Made by a program: the position numbers and the translations under genes. The notes beneath the pieces are model-generated. The model searched no databases. It saw only the letters and a program-made list of their open reading frames with translations, and was not told the DNA's origin. From DASRDB01 sp035652815 (GTDB lineage Bacteria > Chloroflexota > Ktedonobacteria > Ktedonobacterales > Ktedonobacteraceae), in contig DASRDB010000012.1 of the NCBI GenBank assembly GCA_035652815.1, positions 334,877-398,876 of the forward strand: a stretch of DNA of 64,000 nucleotides, read 5' to 3'. Shown one piece after another: positions 34,233 through 43,654 of the stretch (positions are counted from its first letter, which is position 1; the number at the start of each line of letters is the position of its first letter).

Positions 34233-35213
34233 TTACATATGATCGGCAACGCGCATATCGAGCAATTCAGCTTCAAGCGCAGTCCATACGATTTGCTCTG
34301 CTTCATTTGATGTGAGCAGGCGATTTCCCCGCAGCGCCTCTCGCAGCGTATCCGATACCTTCTGACGGAAGCGCTGGAAAAGCGGCTGTTGTATTTCCAG
34401 GGAAGGCATTACGCCGAGTTCAATATCCTGGTAGGTATAGAACTCATCTGAGCGGAATGCCAGGGTTAACAATTCCGTGTATTGTTCGACGATTTTTTGC
34501 CGGAAGGGCAGAAAATACTCCGGTTGCGTGCTTGAGACAATTAAACATCCCGCGAAACGACCAGCCAGGTGGATGGGGCTGGCTATGGCGCTCTCTTCCC
34601 ACTTCTCCCAGCGAATAGGTATAAAGCTCTCTTCCTCCCGGCTCTGAACTGCAATCAGGTGTCCGGTGGAAATAGCATAGCCCGCCAGGGATTCGATGCC
34701 CAGGAATAACGGCTCTCGATCAAGATACGTATTCCAGGGGGAAGTGCCGCGCCCGGTACTCTGGCGCAGACTGCGTACTTTGCGCTGGGGACCTGAAGGC
34801 GGCATGCAATAGGCGATGGTGAGAGCCATGCCCAGACCGTCGGGATCGAGTTGACCGAGCGCCAACTGTAAGATCAAATCGGCCAGGTACCAGGAACGCT
34901 GGCTTTCCTGCACGTTGACATGCATGTTAAGGATACGCCTGTAGATCTCGGCTGGAATTTGCTCAGGCTCGTCCCCGGTCGCTGGTATGTCGAAAGCTGG
35001 ATATTCCTCGCGGATGAGCCGGGTAAGGGTCTCGCGGTGCGCGGGAAGGGCCTTGAAGAGACGGCGCAGGTTTTCCTGGCGCGGATTCGTCTCGCCTGTC
35101 ACCCAGCGCGAGAGCGTGACGGGATTGACGCCCAACTCGTTGGCAATACGTTGTTTTTCCCGCCCGTCCGCGATGATGTTTTCGAGAAACTTACGCCAGG
35201 TGTTCTCTTTCAT
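34233..35213 (-). CDS. XRE-family regulator with GAF-like sensor region
   Basis: The 326-residue protein has an N-terminal helix-turn-helix (QRIANELGVNPVTLSRWVTGETNP, residues about 21-44). A long region with CMPPSGPQRKVRSLRQS and SLAGYAISTGHLIAVQSRE follows, with GAF-domain character. ATG 35213 is preferred over longer frames because GAGG lies about nine bases upstream. It probably senses a ligand or stress and regulates the adjacent methyltransferase. No operator is evident. Confidence 0.72.
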   Translation of the reverse strand: MKENTWRKFLENIIADGREKQRIANELGVNPVTLSRWVTGETNPRQENLRRLFKALPAHRETLTRLIREEYPAFDIPATGDEPEQIPAEIYRRILNMHVNVQESQRSWYLADLILQLALGQLDPDGLGMALTIAYCMPPSGPQRKVRSLRQSTGRGTSPWNTYLDREPLFLGIESLAGYAISTGHLIAVQSREEESFIPIRWEKWEESAIASPIHLAGRFAGCLIVSSTQPEYFLPFRQKIVEQYTELLTLAFRSDEFYTYQDIELGVMPSLEIQQPLFQRFRQKVSDTLREALRGNRLLTSNEAEQIVWTALEAELLDMRVADHM

Positions 35214-35415
35214 CTCCTGCATTTCCTCTTTTTGTACGCAGGTTATGCGGTATTTATCTTCAGCAGCATAGCATGTATATAGAAGAGTTGTCAAATTGGA
35301 ATTCGTTCCATCCAGATGTCCATCAATTTTTTGCAACCAGCATGGGTGTCTTCCGTCCCCCATACAGGTGAATCCCCATATGGGATGCAAAAATGTGACA
35401 TCCGCTCTTGATTCC

Positions 35416-36999
35416 CTAAAACGGCACCGGCATGCTCGTCACGTAATAAATCGGGTCTTGCTGCTGCATATTTTGCTTCAGTTGCAGGAAGGCGGTAGTG
35501 GGCGAGTAGCCGTAGCCGTTGAAGATGGAGCCGCAATTGACTCTTGGGTCGGTTGGAGATGCGGGTTGACCTGCGACACATGCTTCGGTCATGATGCCGA
35601 GGAAGCGCATATGAGGGTCGTTTTGTTGGAGGCGTACCCAATCCCAGAGGGTGCCGCGATCATAGATTTCCGGCAGTGAGACATCGTAGGGCGCTTGCCA
35701 CGCGATGTAGTAGCGATCAGCGTCCGTCCAGGGCTGCTCGGGCTGGCCGGTATCGGGATCAACCAGGGGAGTGCCCTGGCGCATGTCGCCGAAGTCAACC
35801 AGGGGCACCTTATAGGCGTCATGCGCGTTGAAGCCATCCACGAACATGCGGGTGCGGTCGGCTCCGTCCCAGGTGGTTTCCGCGTCGTAGGCTCCCCAGA
35901 CCTGCATTTGCTGGTCAAAGCCCTGGTTGTGTATCCAGGTGTTCAGGTTGTTTACCATCTCGGCCCACAGAACGCCCACCTCGGTAATGCTGCATGATGG
36001 CCCGTTGTAGGCGCATTGGTGATGATTGCTCAGGCCGAGGGCGAGCTTAATGCGGCAGTTCGGAGAAACCCCGCGCCAGCTTTCCAGGTAACGTTGCGCT
36101 GCGGCTGCGATATTGCCATCAGACCAGAACAGGTTGGTATTCACGCTGTAGGTGCCATAGACGCCGTTCGATGTATGTGGCTCGCCAAAATCGAGCAGGA
36201 CGAAACTGGCATAATGACTATTGTTGCATTGATTGCTGCTCAACGTCCATTGCACATCGTGCTGCGCCAGCGTTTGCATATCTGTCATTGCTGTATTGGG
36301 AGAGGTCTCAACGTACCAGGAACGCGAATAGGTGGGCCCTGAGGCCTTCACTTCCGCGACAGCGAGCGGCTTGGGGGCGCTGGTCGTAGTCTCATTCATA
36401 ACCTGATTCTGAAGGGCTATCAATAAAGCCCCGCCCCATTGTGTTGCATCCCATGTATGAGCGTAGACGAAGAGAACGAGCGCCAGTGGCAGCAGCACGA
36501 TGATGCGCGCAATTGGGGAAAGCTGCTTCCAACGAGGACGCGGATCATCGTGAAAATTCCGTCCTGGTGAAGGGTGCTTCAGATATGGACGCGGATCATT
36601 ATACAGTTTTCGCGCAGGTGAAATAGCTCTCCGGCGAGGTTGCTGGTTATTGTATAGATTTTGTCCTGGCGGAAGGTCTCTTGAAAGGCTTCTGCGGCGA
36701 GGTTGCTGCTCGTTGTACTCATCCTGTTCTGAGATAAGGCTTCTGCGGCGAGGACGCTGCTCGTTATACGAATCCTGTTCTGAAATAAGACTTCTGCGAC
36801 GAGGACGCTGCTCGTTACACGAATCCTGTTCAGGGATAAGGTCTCTCTGGCGAGATTGCTGATCTTTGTACAGGCTTGGTCCCACTATAAGACTTCTGCG
36901 ACGAGGACGCTGCTCGTTATACGAATCCTGTTCAGGTGAAAGGTTTCTCCGGCGAGGAGGCTGATCGTTACGCGGACTCCGATACTGCTCTCGTATCAC
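35416..36999 (-). CDS. Single-pass membrane protein with 17-residue Arg-rich repeats and extracellular domain
   Basis: The 527-residue protein has nine imperfect repeats of about 17 residues in its first 150 residues. Several read NEQRPRRRSLISEQDSY, with RRRSL in five and related forms in the others. A membrane segment (IVLLPLALVLFVYAHTWD) lies near 175, and a 330-residue outer domain holds about eight cysteines. The outer domain contains DFGEPHTSNGVYG and AYDAETTWDG but I cannot assign a family. The start is GTG. The RRxS motif is a basophilic-kinase-like site. Confidence 0.7.
   Translation of the reverse strand: MIREQYRSPRNDQPPRRRNLSPEQDSYNEQRPRRRSLIVGPSLYKDQQSRQRDLIPEQDSCNEQRPRRRSLISEQDSYNEQRPRRRSLISEQDEYNEQQPRRRSLSRDLPPGQNLYNNQQPRRRAISPARKLYNDPRPYLKHPSPGRNFHDDPRPRWKQLSPIARIIVLLPLALVLFVYAHTWDATQWGGALLIALQNQVMNETTTSAPKPLAVAEVKASGPTYSRSWYVETSPNTAMTDMQTLAQHDVQWTLSSNQCNNSHYASFVLLDFGEPHTSNGVYGTYSVNTNLFWSDGNIAAAAQRYLESWRGVSPNCRIKLALGLSNHHQCAYNGPSCSITEVGVLWAEMVNNLNTWIHNQGFDQQMQVWGAYDAETTWDGADRTRMFVDGFNAHDAYKVPLVDFGDMRQGTPLVDPDTGQPEQPWTDADRYYIAWQAPYDVSLPEIYDRGTLWDWVRLQQNDPHMRFLGIMTEACVAGQPASPTDPRVNCGSIFNGYGYSPTTAFLQLKQNMQQQDPIYYVTSMPVPF
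36655..36985. repeat. 51-bp coding tandem repeat
   Basis: The DNA encoding the Arg-rich units repeats with a 51-bp period (for example CTTCTGCGACGAGGACGCTG at several sites). Units differ by point changes, so the array is not a very recent expansion. Confidence 0.8.
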
Positions 37000-37144
37000 T
37001 GCCCAGGTATCCTTTCGTAGAAGACAGCTTGAAATAATGCAATGCCTTATGACACGTTCTGAAATACAGTTGTCATAATATCACAGCCGTTCTCGCTGCG
37101 CCAGAGAAAATCTGGATAAGTAGGCCAAAAGTACCTACGTATCG

Positions 37145-38056
37145 TCAATTCAAAAAATCAAATGGCTGCTGCTTTTGTCGCTCTTGCAATTGGCTTTGCA
37201 GGTATGCCAGTTTGTCGGGATTGAGGATGTTGCGCAATCCTACGATGCCATTATCAGAAATATCGAGTACCGCTGCCCAGTTGAGTTGCGACCCGCTCCA
37301 GGATAAAAGCGCGGGGGAGCCATTGACTTCATCCATAAAGAGCCGGTTGTCGTCCGGCACTTTGCGCATGAGCGTGATGCACAGCTTTGCAACGGTCTCC
37401 TGACCTGAAATTGGAAACAGGGCCGCGCGAACCTTTCCGCCACCATCCGCCCAGACGGTCGCATCACGGGCGAGGAGGTTCTTCAAGGTTTCGAGATTTC
37501 CAGATCGGCATGCTGCAACAAAAGATGCCGCGAGCTGACGCTGCTTTTCTGGCTTGACAGGAACGCGCTGGCGTTTCTCGGCGAGATGACTTTTCGCTCG
37601 ATGGAAAAGCTGGCGGCAATTGGCCGGACTTTTTTGCAGCATGCGAGCGATTTCCTCAAAGGGGTAGTCAAACACCTCGTGCAGGAGAAAAACAGCGCGT
37701 TCGGGAGGCGTTAACGTTTCTAACAGCACAAGAAAGGCCATCGAGATCGATTCTTGTCGCTCAATATTTGCTTCCACTGACTCTGCATCTGACGTAAGTA
37801 TAGGCTCAGGAAGCCAGATTCCAACATATTCTTCTCGTTGAACGCGAGCCGATTTGAGATAGTTGAGACTGAGATTGACAACAATCGTCGTCAGATAGGA
37901 TTTGGGCGAATCAATGGAGGTATTCGCGGCCTGCTGGTAACGCAGAAACGCATCCTGAACGATATCTTCAGCCTGGCTCGCGCTCCCGGTCATCCGGTAG
38001 GCAATGGAGAATAGCAGCGGGCGATATGTTTGAAAAGCCTGCAACGCGCTCTGCAA
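37145..38056 (-). CDS. ECF41 sigma factor with SnoaL-like C-terminal domain
   Basis: The 303-residue protein has sigma-2 (FRPLLFSIAYRMTGS-like start, EDIVQDAFLRY near 36, PKSYLTTIVVNLSLNYLKS near 60). Sigma-4 follows (LTPPERAVFLLHEVFDYPFEEIARML), then a NTF2/SnoaL-like extension. All three ECF41 signature motifs are present: WLPEP, DGGGKVRA and NPDKL. The start is TTG 38056 with AAGGAG seven bases upstream; a TTG at 38086 is less likely. In this group the extension replaces an anti-sigma. It is divergent from an epimerase gene whose promoter fits its known target. Confidence 0.92.
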   Translation of the reverse strand: MQSALQAFQTYRPLLFSIAYRMTGSASQAEDIVQDAFLRYQQAANTSIDSPKSYLTTIVVNLSLNYLKSARVQREEYVGIWLPEPILTSDAESVEANIERQESISMAFLVLLETLTPPERAVFLLHEVFDYPFEEIARMLQKSPANCRQLFHRAKSHLAEKRQRVPVKPEKQRQLAASFVAACRSGNLETLKNLLARDATVWADGGGKVRAALFPISGQETVAKLCITLMRKVPDDNRLFMDEVNGSPALLSWSGSQLNWAAVLDISDNGIVGLRNILNPDKLAYLQSQLQERQKQQPFDFLN

Positions 38057-38107
38057 AAAAAGTCTCCTTATTAGGAACTTGAACAACCTGGATCAGCAAT
38101 TCCAACC

Positions 38108-38192
38108 TGTCATCCTGAGCGCTGCGAAGGATCTGGGTACCGGACGAATCGCGCATCGAGGCCGCAGATCCTTCGCTGCGCTCAGGATGACA
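38108..38192. repeat. Palindromic repeat family B
   Basis: A third copy with loop TGGGTACCGG...GAGGCCGCAG. It sits between the divergent ECF41 and epimerase genes, 52 bp upstream of the TTG start. Confidence 0.85.
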
Positions 38193-38254
38193 GACAAGGT
38201 ATTCCTCATCTTAGTTTACTGCAAGTCAATTCATTAAGACAAATTTGGAAAAGC

Positions 38255-38281
38255 TGTCACATTTTCATAGGCTCACTTGTC
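38255..38281 (+). promoter_or_regulatory. Candidate ECF41 promoter for the epimerase gene
   Basis: TGTCACA at 38255-38261 is followed after 16 bp by TGTC (38278-38281). ECF41 sigma factors are known to use TGTCACA with CGTC; here the -10 has one change. It lies 74 bp before the epimerase ATG, and an ECF41 gene is divergent, which matches the usual arrangement. Confidence 0.6.
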
Positions 38282-38354
38282 CCCTGATTAGAAGCGATGA
38301 GAGAGATCTCAAAGCTGAAGAATTTTCGAAGTAAATAAAAAGGAGAAGATAACT

Positions 38355-39269
38355 ATGAACATTTTTCTGACAGGCGCGACAGGTGTACTTGGAAAAGCAA
38401 CCCTACCCTTACTCTTAGCAGCCGGTCATAAGGTCTATGCTCTCAGTCGTTCGGAGAGCAATGCCACAATCATTCGACAAATGGGTGCGGAACCCATCAC
38501 GGTCGATCTGTTCGATTCTCAGGCGCTTGCTAAAGTTCTGAAGGAGACAAAAGCAGAGGCCGTTATACATCTGGCGACCAAAATTCCGCCTACAACGCGC
38601 GCGGGAAAGCTTGCCTCGTGGCAAGAAAATGATCATATCCGGCGAGATGGGACACGCGCCCTGGTCGATGCGGCCTTAACTACCGGAGTGCAAACGCTGA
38701 TTTATCCCAGCTACTACTTTGTCTATCCTGACAGTGGCGACCGCTGGATTGACGCGGAGTCCACTCCGCCGCAACCGCATCCCATCGTGCAGTCCACTCT
38801 CGATGCCGAAGCAGAAGTGGCCCGGTTCACGAAAGCGCAGCGCCGTGGCATTGTCCTGCGTATGGGCAGCTTCTATGGGCCACAGGTACCATCAGCAATG
38901 GAACAATATCGTATGGCGCAAAAAGGCTTTGCGATGATGCCTGGCCGGGGAGAGGCTTACCTGTGTTCCATCTGGATAGAGGACGCCGCCCGCGCTATTG
39001 TGATCGCCCTCGTAGAGGCTCCAGCAGGCATCTACGATATTGTGGACGACGAGCCGCTTACACGTGATGCCTTTGCGACCACTCTGGCACAGAGTGTCGG
39101 AAAACGCCGCCTGTTCCGCATCCCTAATGGGATTCTGATGCTTCTAGTGGGTGCCCTGAGAGGGGTAGCAACCCGCAGCCAGCGTGTCTCCAATCGCCGC
39201 TTTAAGGAACTGACCAGTTGGAGGCCGACCGTACCCAACATGCAAAAAGGGTGGTCTATGATTAAATGA
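38355..39269 (+). CDS. NAD(P)-dependent epimerase/dehydratase (extended SDR)
   Basis: The 304-residue protein starts with the Rossmann motif FLTGATGVLGKATLP (GxxGxxG at residues 7-13). AVIHLATKIPPTTRA lies near 70. The catalytic tyrosine is in the LIYPSYYFVYPDSG stretch near 116; the usual YxxxK is altered to YYFVY, so catalysis may differ. Such COE-type (carboxymuconolactone decarboxylase/oxidoreductase/epimerase) genes are the standard ECF41 targets. AGGAGAAG lies before the ATG. Confidence 0.85.
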   Translation: MNIFLTGATGVLGKATLPLLLAAGHKVYALSRSESNATIIRQMGAEPITVDLFDSQALAKVLKETKAEAVIHLATKIPPTTRAGKLASWQENDHIRRDGTRALVDAALTTGVQTLIYPSYYFVYPDSGDRWIDAESTPPQPHPIVQSTLDAEAEVARFTKAQRRGIVLRMGSFYGPQVPSAMEQYRMAQKGFAMMPGRGEAYLCSIWIEDAARAIVIALVEAPAGIYDIVDDEPLTRDAFATTLAQSVGKRRLFRIPNGILMLLVGALRGVATRSQRVSNRRFKELTSWRPTVPNMQKGWSMIK

Positions 39270-39330
39270 TCGGGCTTTTGTAGGGATGCGATAATGAATT
39301 TTCACAACAAAAACCAGTAAGCTTGTCCCA

Positions 39331-39415
39331 TGTCATCCTGAGCGCAGCGAAGGATCTCTGCCGCCACTCTCTACGTGAATCGTGCCAGAGGTCCTTCGCT
39401 GCGCTCAGGATGACA
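39331..39415. repeat. Palindromic repeat family B
   Basis: A fourth copy, loop TGCCGCCACTCTCTACG... Its right arm begins AGGTCC instead of AGATCC, so the inner stem carries a mismatch. It separates the epimerase from the YqhA-like gene. Confidence 0.85.
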
Positions 39416-39481
39416 GAGTAGAGAATCTCCTCACAGAAGCAACAGGTTTATGACACAATATAAGGAAGCCATACAAGGAGG

Positions 39482-40009
39482 ATGCTGTGTCATATGCTGC
39501 GACATATACTCGCCGGAAGCCGTTATTTAATTCTTTTAGCGGTGATTGGTACCTTTCTAGCCTCGGTGGCAGATTTACTTTATGGTATTGTGACGGTGAT
39601 AGTTACCATCGTAGATGAGCTTACACATGGAGGGTTCAACGTAGAGAGGAGCAAGCATTTTTCGCTTGTGTTTATCGAGATCATTGATTTTTTTCTGCTC
39701 GGCACAGTTCTTTATATTATCGCGCTAGGCCTGTATGAGCTGTTTATCGATGAGAATCTGCCTACGCCTACATGGCTTACAGTTGCCAACCTGGATGATC
39801 TGAAGTCAATGCTTATCGGCGTAATCATTGTGCTGATGGCGGTCACGTTTTTGGGCGAGGTTGTGTCCTGGGATGGCACCCCGAATATCCTTGCACCAGG
39901 CTTTGCAACCGGGCTGGTCTTGTTCGCGCTCGGCTACATTCGCAGCATTGACAGAAATAAACATGCTGCTGACGAAAAGGAAACCACCAAAGAAGACAAC
40001 GAAGAATAA
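39482..40009 (+). CDS. YqhA/UPF0114 family membrane protein
   Basis: The protein is 171-175 residues long. An ATG at 39482 abuts AGGAGG directly, so the ATG at 39494 (12 bp from it) is also possible. It has three or four membrane segments: YLILLAVIGTFLASVADLLYGIV, IEIIDFFLLGTVLYIIALGLYELF, MLIGVIIVLMAVTFL and a final one near GFATGLVLFALGYI. The Y-E-L-F-I-D motif is typical of YqhA. The function is unknown. Confidence 0.82.
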   Translation: MLCHMLRHILAGSRYLILLAVIGTFLASVADLLYGIVTVIVTIVDELTHGGFNVERSKHFSLVFIEIIDFFLLGTVLYIIALGLYELFIDENLPTPTWLTVANLDDLKSMLIGVIIVLMAVTFLGEVVSWDGTPNILAPGFATGLVLFALGYIRSIDRNKHAADEKETTKEDNEE

Positions 40010-40299
40010 GAAGCTAAACTATTGAAATCCACGCTCCATTATGATATAGTACTTATGTTCTAAATCTCGAGAACAAAAAATGTTGAAGCCATCGTTCATT
40101 ACTCACAGTGATAAGAGACGAGAGGCCATAAAAAAATTAAGGAAATACCGCTTTTGTGGCTTCTATGGGAATAAAATCGTTCAGAAGAGTGTTAACCTTT
40201 TTGAGTGGTAGTTGAAAAATTTTGCAGGATGATTTATTATAAGCAATAGAGGCATCCTGTATTGTTGACTTGCAGTTTTTGGCACAGAGGGAATGGCGA

Positions 40300-41625
40300 A
40301 TGAGTAAAAGCGGCTCCGAAAGAAGGGGATACAGACGAAGTCCAGGGCGTGTTTACGAAAATGATTATAATCCCCTCAAAACAAGTCAGAGCCTGGGGAA
40401 TAGTCAACAGGGCAGATATCCTGACAGCGAACCACTTAGATATAGAGATACATCCGCGCTCAGTGAAGGACGCAGCAGCGGGCCGCTTAGTCCCAGACCA
40501 GATGCCCGGCGTACCCGTCAGCTACTGAGGCAGCAGATCATCGCCAGCAAGACAAAAAACGGCGTTCTGGATGCTGACACAGGAAAAATGGACCCTGAGA
40601 TCGAAGACCGCTATGCCCTCATTGAAGAACAGCAGGATTTTGACGAGCAGGAGCTGGAAGATAGCGTCTCCTACAGCAATCGACCGGGCAGAGTATATGG
40701 CGCGCCATCGCGGCAGTCGCGTTCGGTTCATCACATGCGCCCAGCGTATGATCTTCCCCCTGAAGAAGATGAGGTTGTCGAAGGACCTCTCTACGATGAT
40801 GACCTCGAATATATGGACCCTGATCTTGGCTATGACGAGGATGAAGACGATCCGCTTGCTCCCCGGCTGGTAGCGGCACCCCCGCGCAGCCGTCGCCTGG
40901 ACGAAGATTATCCGCCGGAAGTGGTTCCTCGCGGAAGGCGGCGCAGTGAGCCGCTCTATGATGATCCCCACGATGATCCTTATCTTGAAGCAGAGCGACG
41001 GGAGCGGCAAGCCAGAGACAAGAAACGCGCCATGTCGAGGCGCAAACTGCTGGCTGGAGCAATTGTTGTCGGTGGTGGCGCAGTGGCAGCCTACGAACTG
41101 GTGCCAAAGCTTCCACATGCCCTGGAAACGGCTGGCACGAACATCGAACACCAGATCGCGGATGCTTTTAACAAGGGTTTTGCCGCCGGTGGCGAGGCCG
41201 TTCGCAAGGAGATCATCAATGGCCTGGATACGCTCGAAGGTGTCTCGTTGGAGGGAGCCATTGGCGCGGCCAAGCTTACCAGGGTTGCCTATGATGTCTT
41301 TGTCTCTCCTATTGTAACGCTTGCTGCCACTATCGCGGATGATTTTCTCTCGGCTCTGCTCAATGCGTTAATTACCGGGCGTAAATGGCTGGCGCAGATC
41401 AATGCCGACAACGCTACACTGCTGGCCCTGACCAACATCCTGCAAAGCTGGGTGAACCAGGCGCATACTATGCCCAAGAAACTCCAGACCATCACAGAAA
41501 CCGATCTGGATGGCGCGGTAGCTTACCTGAAATCTTTGCAGAATAAGATTCAAGAGGAGCAGGCGAAGCTGAATGGAGCGTCATCTACTCCAACTCCTAA
41601 ACCTACATCAACTCCTAAGCATTAA
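40300..41625 (+). CDS. Uncharacterised protein with disordered acidic N-terminus and twin-arginine-like anchor
   Basis: The 441-residue protein starts at ATG 40300 behind GAGGGAAT. Residues 1-240 are low-complexity, rich in Arg, Tyr, Pro and long Asp/Glu runs (DEDEDDPLAPR). MSRRKLLAGAIVVGGGAVAAYEL near 245 is a membrane or twin-arginine-like segment; being internal it is probably an anchor, not an export signal. A helical C-terminal domain follows with a threonine/proline tail. I do not recognise the family. Like the 35416 gene product it puts a charged disordered tail before one membrane span. Confidence 0.6.
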   Translation: MSKSGSERRGYRRSPGRVYENDYNPLKTSQSLGNSQQGRYPDSEPLRYRDTSALSEGRSSGPLSPRPDARRTRQLLRQQIIASKTKNGVLDADTGKMDPEIEDRYALIEEQQDFDEQELEDSVSYSNRPGRVYGAPSRQSRSVHHMRPAYDLPPEEDEVVEGPLYDDDLEYMDPDLGYDEDEDDPLAPRLVAAPPRSRRLDEDYPPEVVPRGRRRSEPLYDDPHDDPYLEAERRERQARDKKRAMSRRKLLAGAIVVGGGAVAAYELVPKLPHALETAGTNIEHQIADAFNKGFAAGGEAVRKEIINGLDTLEGVSLEGAIGAAKLTRVAYDVFVSPIVTLAATIADDFLSALLNALITGRKWLAQINADNATLLALTNILQSWVNQAHTMPKKLQTITETDLDGAVAYLKSLQNKIQEEQAKLNGASSTPTPKPTSTPKH

Positions 41626-41654
41626 GATGGAAAAGCACTGCTAGTTGTTAACCC

Positions 41655-41719
41655 GAAGGCACCCGCAAGGGGATGCCTTTACAATTGGTGTAGAGGCATC
41701 CCCTTGCGGGTGCCTTCCG
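41655..41719. repeat. Palindromic repeat family A, paired copies
   Basis: Two copies (GAAGGCACCCGCAAGGGGAT at 41655 and the complement ending near 41719) lie head to head around a short loop. Here the outer arms read GGC/GCC where the 6110 copy reads GAC/GTC. Confidence 0.85.
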
Positions 41720-42023
41720 TGTTCTCGACACAACCCATCATGCCTGTCATGCTGAGCGCAGCGAAGCATGACAGGTTCTCCAATATCTTCTTCTTTCTTT
41801 TTGTTTTTCCGGGTTTTTACTCCTAGCCAACTCTTGACTAACTGCACTGCTAAATTTATCATGTGTAATTAAGGAATGGATACCTCGTCAAAAATTCAGC
41901 TACTAGACGTCCTCTGAAATAGCATCAATTTCATAAGGCGGTAAGGAGGTGTTGCACTACACAGTTGATTGTTGGTTAGACCGTTACTTGCTCATGTATA
42001 GAAATGGATGTCTCTGAGTTTGA

Positions 42024-42054
42024 CTCAAAGCTGAGGTCTGGCTTGAGTTTTTTT
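42024..42054 (+). terminator. Terminator-like hairpin just before the permease start
   Basis: CTCAAAGC (42024-42031) and GCTTGAG (42041-42047) pair with one bulged A, followed by seven T (42048-42054). It lies only 8 bp before the AGGAGG ribosome site, so it can only serve as a leader attenuator or riboswitch terminator. Confidence 0.6.
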
Positions 42055-42077
42055 GTTCATTCAGGAGGTTGAACTAC

Positions 42078-43607
42078 ATGGCGACAACTGCTGAAAGCAG
42101 CGGCGGCGAAGTTCTACGGTCAGAGCGTATCGCGGGTGGTATTTTGCCCAAAGTACTCAACTCGTTCGATATGGTAGCTATTTTTGTTGCAATCGTTCTT
42201 TTTATCAGTAATGCTGGTGTAATGGCCTCTGGGGCCGGGCCATCGGCATATGTCTACTGGATTCTTGGGTTTATTACCTTCCTTATTCCTGGTGCGATTG
42301 TCACCGGGCAGCTTGGTCTGATGTTCCCAGGCGAGGGATCTATTTATGTCTGGACTACAAAGGCCTTCGGCTCCTTCATGGGCTTTTTCGCGGGCTTTTG
42401 CGCCTGGTGGCCAGGTGTGCTGGTCATGATTGCTACTGGTGATGCTGTGGTCTCCCTGATCCAACAGTTGAACAGTAACTTCTTAACCCAGCCCTGGCAG
42501 CAAGGTCTGGTCATCATTCTGGTGATTGCTTTTTCGTTCCTGCTCTCCATTCTGCGTTTCCGTGTGACGCAGAACTTTGTCAACATTGTCTTCCTGGCTT
42601 ATGGTGGGGCTATCCTGCTCGTGGGTCTGGCGGGTCTGATCGCTCTGCTAAGCGGAAACGCGGCAAAGGTTGATTATGCGCCTCATAACTGGCTGCCTAC
42701 TCTGGGAACGGCCACTTTCTACAGCACCGTGATCCTGGCCCTGCTTGGCATTGAAGTACCATTGAATATGGGCGTCGAGGTACGTGAAGTGCGGGCCATT
42801 ACACGCTACCTGCTCTGGGGTTCGGTCGTTGTTATGGCGGCCTACCTGCTTGGCACATTCGGCGTAATGGTAGCTGTGCCGGTTGCCGATCAGGGTAGCC
42901 CGGCAGCAGTAGCCGAGGCGGTGCAAAAAGCGTTTGGTGGAGCAGGTCCAATTCTTGGCACGATTGTAGACCTGATCTTCATCGGCTTCTTTATTTTCAA
43001 CACTGCCGTATACAATTACTCGTTTGGACGCTTACTCTTCGTTTCGGGCATTGATCGTCGCTTGCCGACGGTCATGAGCAAGGTGAATCGCAACAAAGTG
43101 CCGTGGGTGGCCGTACTGGTGCAGAGCATCATCTCGGCGTTCTTTACGATTGTTGCTTTTGTCCTGGCTCCGCTTTTCATCCCGACGAAAAACGCGAACG
43201 ACCTTTCAACGGTCATCTATGACATTCTCCAGGCCTCAGTCACCGTAATCTGGTGCGTGTCAATGGTGATCCTGTTTGTGGATGTGATTATCATCCGCTC
43301 GAAATATCGCGAGACCTTCTCGCGTATTCAACTGGCCCCGGACTGGGTGTTCTACCTGTGCGCGGTTATTGGCGCTGTTGCTACAGCTTATGGGGTCTTT
43401 GTCACCTTTACCAATCCCTGGACAGTGTCAATTACCACCATTACACTCAGTACCCTTTCATGGGATCTCTGGATCGGTGGTATCGGTGTGATCTCCTTGA
43501 TTGTAGGTGCGCTGCTCTACTTCATTGGTCAGGCAACCATCAGGCACAATGTAAGCGATGAAGAGATCATTGCCGAAGTCACTGGCGGCGCTGCTGGTGG
43601 AGAGTAA
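42078..43607 (+). CDS. APC-family amino acid permease
   Basis: The 509-residue protein has about twelve membrane segments with the APC fold. Residues 22-45 read VLNSFDMVAIFVAIVLFISNAG, followed by the gate region with GPSAYVYWILGF. MFPGEGSIYVWTTKAFGSFMGFFAGF near 100 is the typical P-G-E-G-x-x-Y motif. It resembles glutamate/GABA-type antiporters, but the substrate is not certain. ATG 42078 is chosen for its AGGAGG at 10 bp. A terminator-like hairpin in the leader suggests regulated transcription. Confidence 0.88.
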   Translation: MATTAESSGGEVLRSERIAGGILPKVLNSFDMVAIFVAIVLFISNAGVMASGAGPSAYVYWILGFITFLIPGAIVTGQLGLMFPGEGSIYVWTTKAFGSFMGFFAGFCAWWPGVLVMIATGDAVVSLIQQLNSNFLTQPWQQGLVIILVIAFSFLLSILRFRVTQNFVNIVFLAYGGAILLVGLAGLIALLSGNAAKVDYAPHNWLPTLGTATFYSTVILALLGIEVPLNMGVEVREVRAITRYLLWGSVVVMAAYLLGTFGVMVAVPVADQGSPAAVAEAVQKAFGGAGPILGTIVDLIFIGFFIFNTAVYNYSFGRLLFVSGIDRRLPTVMSKVNRNKVPWVAVLVQSIISAFFTIVAFVLAPLFIPTKNANDLSTVIYDILQASVTVIWCVSMVILFVDVIIIRSKYRETFSRIQLAPDWVFYLCAVIGAVATAYGVFVTFTNPWTVSITTITLSTLSWDLWIGGIGVISLIVGALLYFIGQATIRHNVSDEEIIAEVTGGAAGGE

Positions 43608-43654
43608 AGGATAAGTATTACTCAGAGGACACGGAAGACACGCGCGAGAGGAAC

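Larger units (their letters stand above)
41626..42077. other. Repeats and 5' leader of the permease gene
   Basis: The region holds family A hairpins (41655-41719), a half copy of family B near 41745 (CTGAGCGCAGCGAAGCATGA) and the permease leader with its terminator-like hairpin. No gene is seen. Confidence 0.7.
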
